Notes: generated from the letters alone by a model not told the origin. 7,157 nt of DNA from Candidatus Tectimicrobiota bacterium (GCA_016184445.1 JACPCT010000190.1:1-7157), one strand, 5' to 3'. Numbered from the stretch's first letter, positions 1-6,768 are shown. Numbers and translations are program-made.

Positions 1-413
1 GACTCGGCGTTCACCCAGAGGACGAAGTAGTCGAGCGCCATCATCGAGACGGGGGTCAGGTCCCTCCAGTTGAAGGGCACGCCCGTCGCGATCGGCGTGG
101 TGAAGAGGTTCGAGAGGGTGATGATGATCACGTGGGGGTTGCCCTTCTGGGACTTCACGTGCAGGAAGCCCTCGGCCCCCGCGCCCCCCGACTTGTTCAC
201 GACGAGGAAGTTCACCGGCGCGAGCTTGTTCTTCTGGATCAGGGCCGACATGAAGCGGGCCATGAGGTCCGCCCCGCCCCCGGTGCCCGCCGGGATGACG
301 AACTCGACGGGCTTGGTGGGCTGCCAGGCCGCCTGCGCGGCCCCGAATGAGAAGAGGAGCGCCGCGAGAAAGAGCGCCCACACCACTCCTGCCATCCGCT
401 CCGGTCGATGCAT
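1..413 (-). CDS. Bug/TctC-family solute-binding protein, N-terminal part (runs off left edge)
   Basis: This is the first 137 residues of a periplasmic binding protein of the Bug (TctC) family, which captures small carboxylates or related solutes for tripartite tricarboxylate transporters. Family members are usually about 320 aa, so more than half lies beyond the edge. Residues 1-28 form a signal peptide: Arg-rich start, hydrophobic run VVWALFLAALLFSFG, then cleavage after AQA28. The mature part opens with the family pattern KPVEFVIPAGTGGGAD (D49 is the usual conserved ligand-contact Asp) and continues with VVNKSGGAGAEGF at 71-83. The start at 413 is chosen because GGGAGGG (421-427) lies 7 nt upstream. 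An in-frame ATG at 443 would add ten residues ahead of the signal peptide and lacks a better ribosome site. No transporter membrane genes are visible, and many Bug proteins are orphans. The ligand cannot be read from this fragment. Confidence 0.9.
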   Translation of the reverse strand, partial: MHRPERMAGVVWALFLAALLFSFGAAQAAWQPTKPVEFVIPAGTGGGADLMARFMSALIQKNKLAPVNFLVVNKSGGAGAEGFLHVKSQKGNPHVIIITLSNLFTTPIATGVPFNWRDLTPVSMMALDYFVLWVNAE

Positions 414-579
414 GATGGTTCCCTCCCAAGTTGAGGAACTCATGGTTCGATGCGGGAAACATCCCAGCGGCGGCCGATCTTCCCTCGCCTCCAGGCGCGT
501 TCTCACTCGCACCCCCTTGTCCGGCGACGCGATGGGGGCCCGAAGCCGGAACTCCAATGAATTCATGCGAGATGGATAA

Positions 580-609
580 ACCATAGGGGATACCGCTCGA
601 TCATGTCAA
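580..609 (-). promoter_or_regulatory. Candidate sigma70 promoter for the binding-protein gene
   Basis: On the minus strand a perfect -35 TTGACA (604-609) is followed after 18 nt by TATGGT (580-585), a 4/6 match to the -10. An A-rich stretch with AAAAAA lies just upstream of the -35 and could act as an UP element. This is the most AT-rich stretch between two GC-rich genes. Initiation near 573 would give a leader of about 160 nt before the start codon at 413. The leader contains the 10-bp palindrome ATGAATTCAT (558-567 region), which could be an operator but has no other support. Confidence 0.5.
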
Positions 610-640
610 GGGCTTTGTTGGCGTTTTTTGACGCGGGATG

Positions 641-694
641 CGCGGGAGTTCCGGATTTCCGGTCAGGCGCCGGGCCAGGCCCGCTCCAGGGGGC
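641..694 (-). other. Short hairpins after the DinB-like gene; no clear terminator
   Basis: Downstream of the DinB-like stop codon are two small inverted repeats: CGGGC-CAG-GCCCG (671-683, 5-bp stem) and CCGGA-TT-TCCGG (651-662). Neither is followed by a T-run on the minus strand, so a factor-independent terminator is not supported. The rest of 414-694 holds only the promoter and leader of the binding-protein gene. I see no additional small gene there. Confidence 0.25.
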
Positions 695-1366
695 CTAGTC
701 CCACTGGAGAATCCGCAGGTAGCCCTCCCGGGGGATCTCAACCCGGGGCGGCAGGCCCTCGGCCTCCTTGTGCATCTGGATGGTCCGGAGGTGGGCGTAA
801 GCCTCCCAGAGGATGTGTCGGAAGGTGTATTCGAGGTTGAAGTGGATGAGGTCCGGATCGGCCGGATCCTTGCGGTGGCCCGTGGGGTGGGCGCTGAGGG
901 AGAGTTCCCGCCAGGCGCGCACGTCCTCGGTCTCGCCCGGGCGGCGGGTGCCCCAGGGGAGGCGCTCGCTGATCTCCCGGGCGCGGAGGGAGCCCAGGGT
1001 CTCCCGGCCCAGGACTTCCCAGGCCAGGGCGAAGGCGTCCTCCTGCGCCGCGAGGAGGCCGCCGATGGCGCGGAAGCGCTCGGGGTTCATCATGCGGCCG
1101 GAGAAGCCCGAGCGGAGGAGCTCCGGGCCGCGCGGGAGCCGCTCCCCGAAGAGGATGGCCCCCCAGCGCACGAGGAGCCAGCGGTAGGGCACCGAGGCCA
1201 TGTGGCTCACTTGGTCCCGGATGGACCAGAGGCCCCAGCCCTTCTCCGGGCGCTTGCGGTCGAGCTGGGCCTCGCCGAGGCCCTCCACCTCCGCCCGGTA
1301 GAGGGCGGGGACGCGAGGATAGCCGGGGAAGAGATCGCGGGCCGGGGTGGAGGGGTCCGCCGCCAT
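695..1366 (-). CDS. DinB-like domain protein
   Basis: A 223-aa cytosolic protein resembling the DinB/YfiT-like four-helix-bundle superfamily, whose members bind a divalent metal through three His-type ligands and include thiol-dependent transferases and many proteins of unknown role. Supporting features are an early helix with W44, W47, IRDQVSHMA (H55 as first candidate ligand) and a late helix reading RHILWEAYAHLRTIQ (H184, E188, H192). In typical members the pair near the end is HxxxH, so E188 appears to replace one histidine. The usual length is 150-180 aa; the extra length lies in the middle (about residues 85-165). AGGAG (1372-1376) sits 5 nt before the ATG. It starts 25 bp after the hybrid kinase stop, so it is probably the last gene of that transcription unit. 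No substrate can be inferred. Confidence 0.7.
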   Translation of the reverse strand: MAADPSTPARDLFPGYPRVPALYRAEVEGLGEAQLDRKRPEKGWGLWSIRDQVSHMASVPYRWLLVRWGAILFGERLPRGPELLRSGFSGRMMNPERFRAIGGLLAAQEDAFALAWEVLGRETLGSLRAREISERLPWGTRRPGETEDVRAWRELSLSAHPTGHRKDPADPDLIHFNLEYTFRHILWEAYAHLRTIQMHKEAEGLPPRVEIPREGYLRILQWD

Positions 1367-1391
1367 TCTCGCTCCTGCGCGGGGAGGGGGC

Positions 1392-3131
1392 CTAGGAGAT
1401 GACCCGCTCGATCTCGAGGCGCAGCGCGTCGAGGTCGACGGGCTTGGTGATGTAGCCCTCCGCCCCCGCCTGGAGGCAGCGGTCGCGGTCCTCCTTCATC
1501 ACCTGGGCGCTCACCCCGAGGATGGGGATGCCGCGCGTGGCGGCGTCGGCCTTGATGCGGCCGATGGCCTCGAAGCCGTCCAGGACAGGCATGCGCAGGT
1601 CCATGAGGATGAGGTCGGGGCGCTCGCGCCGGGCGATCTCGACGGCCTCCTGGCCGTCGAAGGCCGAGAGGATGCGGTCCGCCTGCCGCATCAGCAGCCG
1701 CATGAGCTTGTGGTAGTCCTCCACGTCGTCCACGATGAGCACGCTCCGGCCCGACCAGGGCTCCTCCGGCTCCTCCGCTCTGGCCCGGCCGCCCGCCCCG
1801 GGGCCCGACGGCTCACCGGCGGACCGCAGGGTGGGCAGGGCGAAGGTGAAGGTGCTGCCCCCGCTGACCCGGCTCTCCACCCAGATGCGCCCGCCGTGGA
1901 GCGCGAGGAGCCTCTGCGTGAGGCTCAGGCCGATTCCCAGGCCCCCGGCCCGCCGCCGGTGGCCGGACTCGAGCTGGCGGAAGCGCTCGAAGATGACCCT
2001 CTGGTGCTCGGGCGCGATGCCCATGCCGTCATCCTGGACGCTCACCCGCACCTCCCCCGGCTCGAGCCAGGTCCGGATCCGCACCGTGCCCCCCCGGGGG
2101 GAGTACTTGACCGCGTTGTCGAGGAGGTTCTGGAGGACCTGGCGGATGCGCGTGGGGTCGCACACCACCGCGCCGCAGGCGGGGTCCAGCGTGCACTCCA
2201 GGGAGAACCCCTTGGGGAGCTGGGAGAGATGCGTCTCCACCGTGGAGGCCACGAGGCGGTTCAGCGGGATCTCCTGGAGGTCCAGCCGCACCCCCCCCAC
2301 CTCGATCCGGTCCAGGTCGAGCAGGTCCTCGATGAGGTGGGCGAGGTATTTCCCGGCGTCCTTGACCTTGCCCACCAGGTTGACCGTCTCGGCGTCCTTG
2401 GAGTTGAGGAGGACCACGTCGCTGAAGCCGATGATGGCGTTGAGCGGGGAGCGCAGCTCGTGGTTCATGTTCGAGAGGAACTCGCTCTTCGCCTGGTTGG
2501 CCTCCTCGGCGCGGTTGCGCGCGACCTGGAGCTCGCGCGTGCGGTCCTGCACCGTCTTCTCCAGGGAGACGTGGGTCTCCTGGAGCACCCGGTAGAGCTC
2601 GTAGCTCTCCAGGGCGTAGGCGCAGTTGAGGAGGACGATGGACACGAGGTTGAGGGTGGCGTCGTAGATGTTCGCCGCGGGGGAGGGCAGCGTGCCGAGG
2701 AACATGCCCCGGGTGCGCGGGCGGGTGGCGATCACGTGGAGGAGCAGGCGGCCGTCCCCGTCCCGCGCGGGCACCATGACCGACCGGAACTGGAAGAGGG
2801 ACCAGGCGAAGGTGCCGTCCTCGATGAGCCGGTCCGCCTCCCTCTGGAGGCTGCCGCGCGCGTGCCCGGGCTCGCAGTCGGCGAGGGTGAAGCCCTGGTC
2901 CTCCTCGTTGACGGTGAAGAAGGCCATCCCCTCGAAGGGCACCAGCCGCTTCAGGCGCAGCTTGGTCTCCGCCATGATCTGGGCGGTGCTCCGCTCCCCG
3001 CTCAGGACGGCCTGGAAGTCGTTGCTCGAGGACACCATGTTGAGCGTTTCCAGGGTCCAGCGGTTCACCTCCTCGAGGTACTCGAGGCGGGCTTCCAGCT
3101 CCCGGATCCGGGCGTCGTCGCCGGGCGTCAT
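1392..3131 (-). CDS. Hybrid sensor histidine kinase (GAF-like, HisKA, HATPase, receiver)
   Basis: A 579-aa soluble hybrid kinase with no membrane segment or signal peptide. In order: a short coiled coil (residues 8-25), a GAF-like sensor region (about 30-178), a coiled-coil linker (180-215), a HisKA dimerisation domain with phosphoacceptor H224 in NHELRSPLNAI, and a HATPase_c domain with N box NLLDN (N335, N339), G1 DDGMGI (367-372), F box FERF (381-384) and G2 GGLGIGLSL. A Gly/Pro/Glu-rich linker (436-460) leads to a receiver domain with D468/D469, phosphoacceptor D511 in LILMDLRMP, S541 and K563. All residues needed for autophosphorylation and internal phosphotransfer are present; no Hpt domain or DNA-binding output is fused. 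The start is ATG at 3131, which overlaps the upstream HDOD stop as ATGA and has GAGGA at 3138-3142, 6 nt away. The open frame continues upstream to 3638, but that part is the antisense-like shadow of the HDOD gene. Role: probably cytosolic signal sensing; the ligand is unknown. Confidence 0.95.
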   Translation of the reverse strand: MTPGDDARIRELEARLEYLEEVNRWTLETLNMVSSSNDFQAVLSGERSTAQIMAETKLRLKRLVPFEGMAFFTVNEEDQGFTLADCEPGHARGSLQREADRLIEDGTFAWSLFQFRSVMVPARDGDGRLLLHVIATRPRTRGMFLGTLPSPAANIYDATLNLVSIVLLNCAYALESYELYRVLQETHVSLEKTVQDRTRELQVARNRAEEANQAKSEFLSNMNHELRSPLNAIIGFSDVVLLNSKDAETVNLVGKVKDAGKYLAHLIEDLLDLDRIEVGGVRLDLQEIPLNRLVASTVETHLSQLPKGFSLECTLDPACGAVVCDPTRIRQVLQNLLDNAVKYSPRGGTVRIRTWLEPGEVRVSVQDDGMGIAPEHQRVIFERFRQLESGHRRRAGGLGIGLSLTQRLLALHGGRIWVESRVSGGSTFTFALPTLRSAGEPSGPGAGGRARAEEPEEPWSGRSVLIVDDVEDYHKLMRLLMRQADRILSAFDGQEAVEIARRERPDLILMDLRMPVLDGFEAIGRIKADAATRGIPILGVSAQVMKEDRDRCLQAGAEGYITKPVDLDALRLEIERVIS

Positions 3132-3142
3132 CGTCCGTCCTC
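3128..3142 (-). promoter_or_regulatory. ATGA stop/start overlap coupling HDOD and kinase genes
   Basis: The minus strand reads GAGGACGGACGATGA. The kinase ATG (3131-3129) and the HDOD TGA (3130-3128) overlap, and GAGGA (3138-3142) serves as the kinase ribosome site inside the HDOD coding end. This arrangement favours coupled translation in a fixed ratio. Confidence 0.8.
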
Positions 3143-3985
3143 GAGGAACTGCGCGACGGCGTCGGAGACCTGCCGTTCGAGCTGGAGGATGGCGGGGGAG
3201 AGGATGCTGATCGAGAGCCGCAGCCCGTCCCACGCGAGGGGCTCCAGGGGGGGCACATGGCGCTCCCCGCTCGTGCCCATCTGCAGGGCGTTGGCGATGA
3301 GGTCGCTCAGGTGGATGACGCTGCTCTCCAGCGGGAAGCGGCCCGCCCGGCTGGGGACGTGGTGGCACCGCACCGCCTCCGTCAGGCTCGGGGGAAGCTT
3401 CCAGAAGGCGAGCATCTCCCCGCCGATTTCGGCGTGGTCGGTGCCCATCACCTCGCGCTCCACCTGGTAGAGGATCCTCCCCCCCTCGATGCAGCGGAGG
3501 AGGGCCTCCTTCGCCTCCTCGGCCTTGTGGCGGTAGAGGATGAGGTGCCCGATGTCGTGCAGGAGGCCGGCCACGAAGAAGCGCTCCACGTTGGGCTCCT
3601 GGTGGTAGGCGGCGAGGATGCGGGCCGCCACGCCGCACGCGATGCTGTGCGTCCAGAAGGCCTTGGGGTCGAGGAGGACGATGGGGATGCCCCTGAACAT
3701 CTGGATGATGGAGGTCGCCAGCGCCAGGTCGCGCAGCTGCTGGATGCCCACGATGGTGACGGCGTGCGTGATGGTCTCGATTCGGGAGGGGAAGCCGAAG
3801 AAGGCGCTGTTGACCAGCTTGAGGAGGCGCGCCGAGAGGCTCTGATCCGTGCTGATGATCTCGGCGACCTGGCGCATGGAGGTGCGCGGGTTGTTCACCG
3901 CGGCGTCCAGGTGGTGGAAGATCGTGGGCAGCGAGGGGACGGCGTCGTCCGGGCCCAGGAGCTGGCGCAGGTCGAGAAGGGTCAA
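3128..3985 (-). CDS. HDOD domain signalling protein
   Basis: A 285-aa protein made almost entirely of one HDOD domain, the HD-related output domain common in bacterial two-component and c-di-GMP-linked signalling. Residues 16-60 (VPSLPTIFHHLDAAVNN...LSARLLKLVNSAFFG) are the typical HDOD entry, followed by SRIETITHAVTIVGIQQLRDLAL. The HD core is AGLLHDIGHLIL with H143-D144. The full series of HD-type ligand positions also appears present: H113, H184, H208/H209 and D228. Many HDOD proteins have lost some of these. The start is TTG at 3985, directly preceded by AGGAGG (3993-3998); no ATG in a sensible place precedes the domain, and the longer open frame to 4189 overlaps the upstream gene out of frame. 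Its stop shares ATGA with the hybrid kinase start, implying translational coupling and a functional link. Whether it is enzymatic or a scaffold is unknown. Confidence 0.93.
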   Translation of the reverse strand: MTLLDLRQLLGPDDAVPSLPTIFHHLDAAVNNPRTSMRQVAEIISTDQSLSARLLKLVNSAFFGFPSRIETITHAVTIVGIQQLRDLALATSIIQMFRGIPIVLLDPKAFWTHSIACGVAARILAAYHQEPNVERFFVAGLLHDIGHLILYRHKAEEAKEALLRCIEGGRILYQVEREVMGTDHAEIGGEMLAFWKLPPSLTEAVRCHHVPSRAGRFPLESSVIHLSDLIANALQMGTSGERHVPPLEPLAWDGLRLSISILSPAILQLERQVSDAVAQFLEDGR

Positions 3986-3992
3986 GTCCCCG

Positions 3993-3998
3993 CCTCCT
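3993..3998 (-). promoter_or_regulatory. Ribosome site that decides the TTG start of the HDOD gene
   Basis: AGGAGG is a strong Shine-Dalgarno match 7 nt before TTG (3985-3983). It overlaps the TAG stop of the preceding 107-aa gene (3999-3997), so ribosomes finishing that gene would sit on the HDOD start site. The strong site, with the HDOD domain beginning just downstream, is the reason for preferring this rare start codon. Confidence 0.75.
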
Positions 3999-4320
3999 AG
4001 AGCTTCTTCACGGCCCGGAGGAGGCAGAGGCGGTGGAGCTCCTCCATGAAGGGGTGCCCGGCGTCCACGTGGCGGAAGCGCTCCTTGAGGACGGCCTGGG
4101 CCCTCTGCAGTATCCGGGGGTCCACCTGGGCCGCGGCCGCCACGTCCTGGCGGGTCACCCCCTGGATGTCGGCCTCCGTCACCCCCCACGCCTTGAAGAT
4201 GTGAAGGTGCTTCTCGGTGATGGCGCTCCCGGCGGTCAGGAGCACCCGCCCGTTGCGGGCCTTGGCGTCGGCGGCGAGGACCATGCCGCTCTCGAGGTTC
4301 TCGAGGTTGATCACGCCCAT
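3997..4320 (-). CDS. Small protein resembling the N-terminal region of HD-GYP/HDOD-associated regulators
   Basis: A 107-aa protein. Residues 2-35 (INLENLESGMVLAADAKARNG, then RVLLTAGSAITEKH) match the pattern seen at the N-terminus of many HD-GYP phosphodiesterases and in small stand-alone proteins next to HDOD genes: a Leu-x-x-Gly-Met-Val-Leu-Ala segment followed by a Gly-x-x-Leu-Leu strand and a short helix (HLHIFKAWGVTEADI). The C-terminal half (about 60-107) is helical and charged with a FRH...HPFMEEL stretch, reminiscent of the same neighbours. There is no signal peptide or membrane segment. It is the first gene of the minus-strand unit, 11 bp before the HDOD start. The start ATG at 4320 has only a weak ribosome site; GTG two codons later is an alternative. 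A role as a regulatory partner of the HDOD protein is inferred from its position, not from any catalytic motif. Confidence 0.8.
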   Translation of the reverse strand: MGVINLENLESGMVLAADAKARNGRVLLTAGSAITEKHLHIFKAWGVTEADIQGVTRQDVAAAAQVDPRILQRAQAVLKERFRHVDAGHPFMEELHRLCLLRAVKKL

Positions 4321-4390
4321 GGCTCTAGGGTCCCGCGCCGGTTCCGGGCCCGCCCCGTGCGGGCGCCGGGATTGCCCCGATGCAAGGTAC

Positions 4391-4399
4391 TTTATAGCA
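4391..4399 (-). promoter_or_regulatory. Candidate extended -10 promoter for the four-gene signalling unit
   Basis: The minus strand reads TGCTATAAA: a TGn extension joined to TATAAA, a 5/6 match to the -10. No good -35 is visible at 16-18 nt (AAGAGC at 4414-4419), which fits an extended -10 promoter. Initiation near 4384 would leave a leader of about 64 nt before the ATG at 4320. It lies in the only AT-rich island of the intergenic region. Confidence 0.45.
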
Positions 4400-4402
4400 C
4401 AG

Positions 4403-4417
4403 GAGCCCCGCGGGCTC
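4403..4417. repeat. Inverted repeat next to the signalling-unit promoter
   Basis: GAGCCC-CGC-GGGCTC is a 6-bp inverted repeat with a 3-nt centre. It falls where the -35 region of the minus-strand promoter would be, so it could be a regulator site. GC-rich sequence makes such short repeats common by chance. A second perfect palindrome, GCGGCCC/GGGCCGC, lies nearby at 4434-4447. Confidence 0.3.
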
Positions 4418-4474
4418 TTCCCGGCCCCTCCATGCGGCCCGGGCCGCCCCGCGCGGCGGTCCCGGTGCGGGGCG

Positions 4475-4503
4475 TGGACAAGCCGGGGAGGGGGCGCTAG
4501 ATT
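4475..4503 (+). promoter_or_regulatory. Candidate sigma70 promoter for the molybdenum hydroxylase gene
   Basis: TGGACA (4475-4480, 5/6 to the -35 consensus) is separated by exactly 17 nt from TAGATT (4498-4503, 4/6 to the -10). Initiation near 4510 would give a leader of about 45 nt to the start at 4555. Its place right before a gene with a strong ribosome site supports it, although the spacer is very G-rich. Confidence 0.45.
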
Positions 4504-4543
4504 GGAGCCCCTCGGGAAAGCCGCGATCGCAGGCATGCGCCCT

Positions 4544-4548
4544 GGAGG
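4544..4548 (+). promoter_or_regulatory. Ribosome site choosing the second ATG of the hydroxylase
   Basis: GGAGG abuts the first ATG (4549) with no spacing, which is not workable, but lies 6 nt before the second in-frame ATG (4555). The second is therefore taken as the start, removing two residues. Confidence 0.7.
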
Positions 4549-4554
4549 ATGACC

Positions 4555-6768
4555 ATGGCCGAAGCCAAGGACATGGGAGGAGCGGCGGTCGGCCAGACCC
4601 TCCCCTTCCTGGACGCCCCGGAGAAGGCCGCCGGGGCGGCGTTGTATCTCGACGACCTGCGCCTGCCCGGGATGCTGACGGGCCGGGCGCTGCGGAGCGC
4701 GCACGCCCACGCGCGCATCGTCTCGGTGGACGCCCGGGAGGCCCGCCAGGTGCCGGGCGTCGCGGCCGTCCTCACGGGGGCCGATCTGCCGGATGGGCCG
4801 CGCATGATCCCCCACCGCCGGGGCGCCCCCCTCGTCGCGCGCGACCGGGTGCGCTACATGGGGGACGTCGTGGCCCTCGTGGCGGCCGAGACCGAGGGGG
4901 CCGCCGAGGCCGCGCTGGAGCGGATCCGGGTGGAGTACGAGCCCCTCCCCGTGGCCCAGGACCCGCGCGAGGCGATGGCCGCCCAGGCGCCCCGGCTCTG
5001 GCCCGAGGGCAACCTCCTCAACCACGCCAAGATCCGCAACGGGGACGTGGAGGAGGGGTTCCGGCGGGCCGACGTCGTCGTCGAGAACGAGTACCAGACG
5101 CCCTCCGGCGAGCACCTCTACCTCGAGGTGGAGTCGGCTGCGGTCGCCCCCCTTCCGGGCGGGGGATGCCAGATCTGGGGCTGCACGCAGCAGCCCTTCC
5201 TGGTGCGCCAGAACGCGGCCCGGGCGCTGGGGCTCAAGGGCGAGACGGCGGTGCGCTTCGTCCAGACCATCCCGGGCGGCGCCTTCGGCGGCAAGAGCGA
5301 GGCGAGCCTCGACGTGTGCCTGCGGGCGGCCCTGCTCGCCCGGGCGGCCCAGCGGCCGGTCAAGCTGGTCTACTCGCGGGAGGAGAGCATGATCGCCTCC
5401 TCCAAGCGCCACGCCGCCTTCATCCGCTCGCGCACGGGGGCGGCCCGGGACGGGCGCATCGTGGCGGCCGAGGTGGAGGTCTACCTCGACAAGGGCGCCT
5501 ACGCGGCCAACGGGGGGGACAACCCGCCCGCCTTCAAGCGCGCCACCTACCATGCGCTCGGCCCCTACCAGATCCCCAACGTGAAGGTGGACGTCTACTG
5601 CGTCCACACGAATCACCCCTACGGGGGGCAGATGCGCGGGCCCGGGTGCCCCCAGGTCCACTTCGCCTGCGAGCAGCAGATGGACGAGCTGGCCCGCGCC
5701 CTCCAGATCGACCCCATCGAGCTGCGCCGCATCAACGGGCTCAAGGTCGGGGCGCGCACCCCCTGGAACCAGCGCCTCCCGGAGAGCGTGGGCCTGCTGG
5801 AGACCCTCGCCAAGGCGGAGGAGGCCTCCGGCTGGAGCGGGCGCCGGGGCGGCGGCCGGCGCGCCCCGGACGGGCGGCTGCGCGGGGTGGGGGTGGCGAG
5901 CTGCCTCTACGGGACGGGGAACGCCTACTCGCCGGCCGAGGCCCACATCTTCCTGACCGCCGAGGGGCGCATCCAGGTGGCCGCCGGGGTGGTGGACTTC
6001 GGCCAGGGGAGCAAGACCGTGCTCTGCCAGATCGCGGCCGAGACGATGGACGTGCCCTACGGGAGCTTCCTCATGGGGGCGGTGGACACCGCCGTGGACC
6101 CCTTCGGGGGCACGAGCTCGAGCTCGCGCATCACCATGCAGGGGGGCAAGGCCGTCTTCCAGGCGGCCCTGCGCGCCCGGCAGGAGGTGCTGCGCCTGGC
6201 CGGCCTCCTGCTCGAGGCCGACCCGGGCGACCTGGAGCTCAGGGGCGGGCTGGTGCGCTCGCGCTCCCACGCGGAGACCCGGGTGACGCTGGCCGAGCTG
6301 GCGAAGGCCTACGTGGCGGACGAGCACAAGCTCCTGGGCGCGGCGGACAACATCCCCCCTCCCGCCAAGACCGACCATGAGACGGGCCAGGGCGAGCCCT
6401 ACGAGGTGTACGGCTTCGGCACCCAGGTGGCCGAGGTGCTGGTGGACGCCGAGACGGGCGAGATCGAGGTGACCGGCGTCTGGGCCGCCCACGACGTGGG
6501 CCGGGCGATCAGCCCCCTGGGGGTGCAGCAGCAGATCGACGGGGGGGTCTACATGGGGGTGGGCTTCTGCCTGATGGAGGAGGTCGTCCAGCGCGGGGGA
6601 CGCATGCTCAACCCCGACATGCACGGCTACCTGGCCCCCACCGTCGTGGACATGCCCCCGGTCGAGGGCCACATCGTCGAGGACCCCTACTCGAACGGCC
6701 CCTACGGGGCCAAGGGGGTGGGGGAGCAGGTGACGGTGCCCACGGCGGCGGCCATCGCCAACGCGTAG
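4555..6768 (+). CDS. Xanthine dehydrogenase/aldehyde oxidase-type molybdopterin-binding subunit, apparently C-terminally shortened
   Basis: A 737-aa molybdenum-hydroxylase large subunit, which hydroxylates purines, aldehydes, aromatic or related substrates at a Mo-pyranopterin centre. Residues about 10-115 are the a/b hammerhead domain (GKA-like AAGAALYLDDLRLPGML); the rest is the two-lobed molybdopterin-binding domain. Visible cofactor motifs are PGGAFGGK (240-247), MRGPGCPQ (360-367), DFGQGS (481-486) and the final GAKGVGE, with E724 the expected catalytic base. Family proteins usually continue after this Glu for about 40 residues, with a segment such as AIANAVYDA...LPLTPEKV. This one stops at AIANA because the next bases belong to a palindromic repeat carrying the stop codon. 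No [2Fe-2S] or FAD partner gene is in the window, so electrons must leave through subunits encoded elsewhere, or the gene is an orphan. The substrate cannot be assigned from the sequence. Whether the shortened protein folds is uncertain. Confidence 0.92.
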   Translation: MAEAKDMGGAAVGQTLPFLDAPEKAAGAALYLDDLRLPGMLTGRALRSAHAHARIVSVDAREARQVPGVAAVLTGADLPDGPRMIPHRRGAPLVARDRVRYMGDVVALVAAETEGAAEAALERIRVEYEPLPVAQDPREAMAAQAPRLWPEGNLLNHAKIRNGDVEEGFRRADVVVENEYQTPSGEHLYLEVESAAVAPLPGGGCQIWGCTQQPFLVRQNAARALGLKGETAVRFVQTIPGGAFGGKSEASLDVCLRAALLARAAQRPVKLVYSREESMIASSKRHAAFIRSRTGAARDGRIVAAEVEVYLDKGAYAANGGDNPPAFKRATYHALGPYQIPNVKVDVYCVHTNHPYGGQMRGPGCPQVHFACEQQMDELARALQIDPIELRRINGLKVGARTPWNQRLPESVGLLETLAKAEEASGWSGRRGGGRRAPDGRLRGVGVASCLYGTGNAYSPAEAHIFLTAEGRIQVAAGVVDFGQGSKTVLCQIAAETMDVPYGSFLMGAVDTAVDPFGGTSSSSRITMQGGKAVFQAALRARQEVLRLAGLLLEADPGDLELRGGLVRSRSHAETRVTLAELAKAYVADEHKLLGAADNIPPPAKTDHETGQGEPYEVYGFGTQVAEVLVDAETGEIEVTGVWAAHDVGRAISPLGVQQQIDGGVYMGVGFCLMEEVVQRGGRMLNPDMHGYLAPTVVDMPPVEGHIVEDPYSNGPYGAKGVGEQVTVPTAAAIANA

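Noticed and set aside
70..579. Plus-strand open frame over the binding-protein gene
   Set aside because: It is antisense to a signal peptide plus Bug-family sequence and has no recognisable protein features.
671..683. Factor-independent terminator after the DinB-like gene
   Set aside because: The stem is only 5 bp and is not followed by a T-run in the direction of transcription.
1347..3470. Plus-strand open frame of 707 codons across the kinase gene
   Set aside because: It is antisense to the kinase, whose catalytic motifs are all intact, and shows no recognisable domain. Lack of stops is expected at this GC content.
3132..3638. N-terminal extension of the kinase frame
   Set aside because: It overlaps the HDOD gene in another frame, is Arg/Pro/Gly-rich with no domain, and the ATG at 3131 has a ribosome site and ATGA coupling.
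4549..4551. First ATG of the hydroxylase as the start
   Set aside because: The ribosome site abuts it with no spacing; the ATG at 4555 has a normal 6-nt spacing.
6113..6124. GAGCTCGAGCTC perfect palindrome inside the hydroxylase gene
   Set aside because: It encodes a Ser run (TSSSSR) with GC-rich Ser codons and is explained by coding and codon bias.
3997..6672. Minus-strand open frame of 891 codons across the hydroxylase gene
   Set aside because: It is antisense to a clearly recognisable hydroxylase. Its composition is the His/Arg/Gly/Ala/Leu-rich pattern of GC-rich shadow frames, and only its last 107 residues are a real gene.
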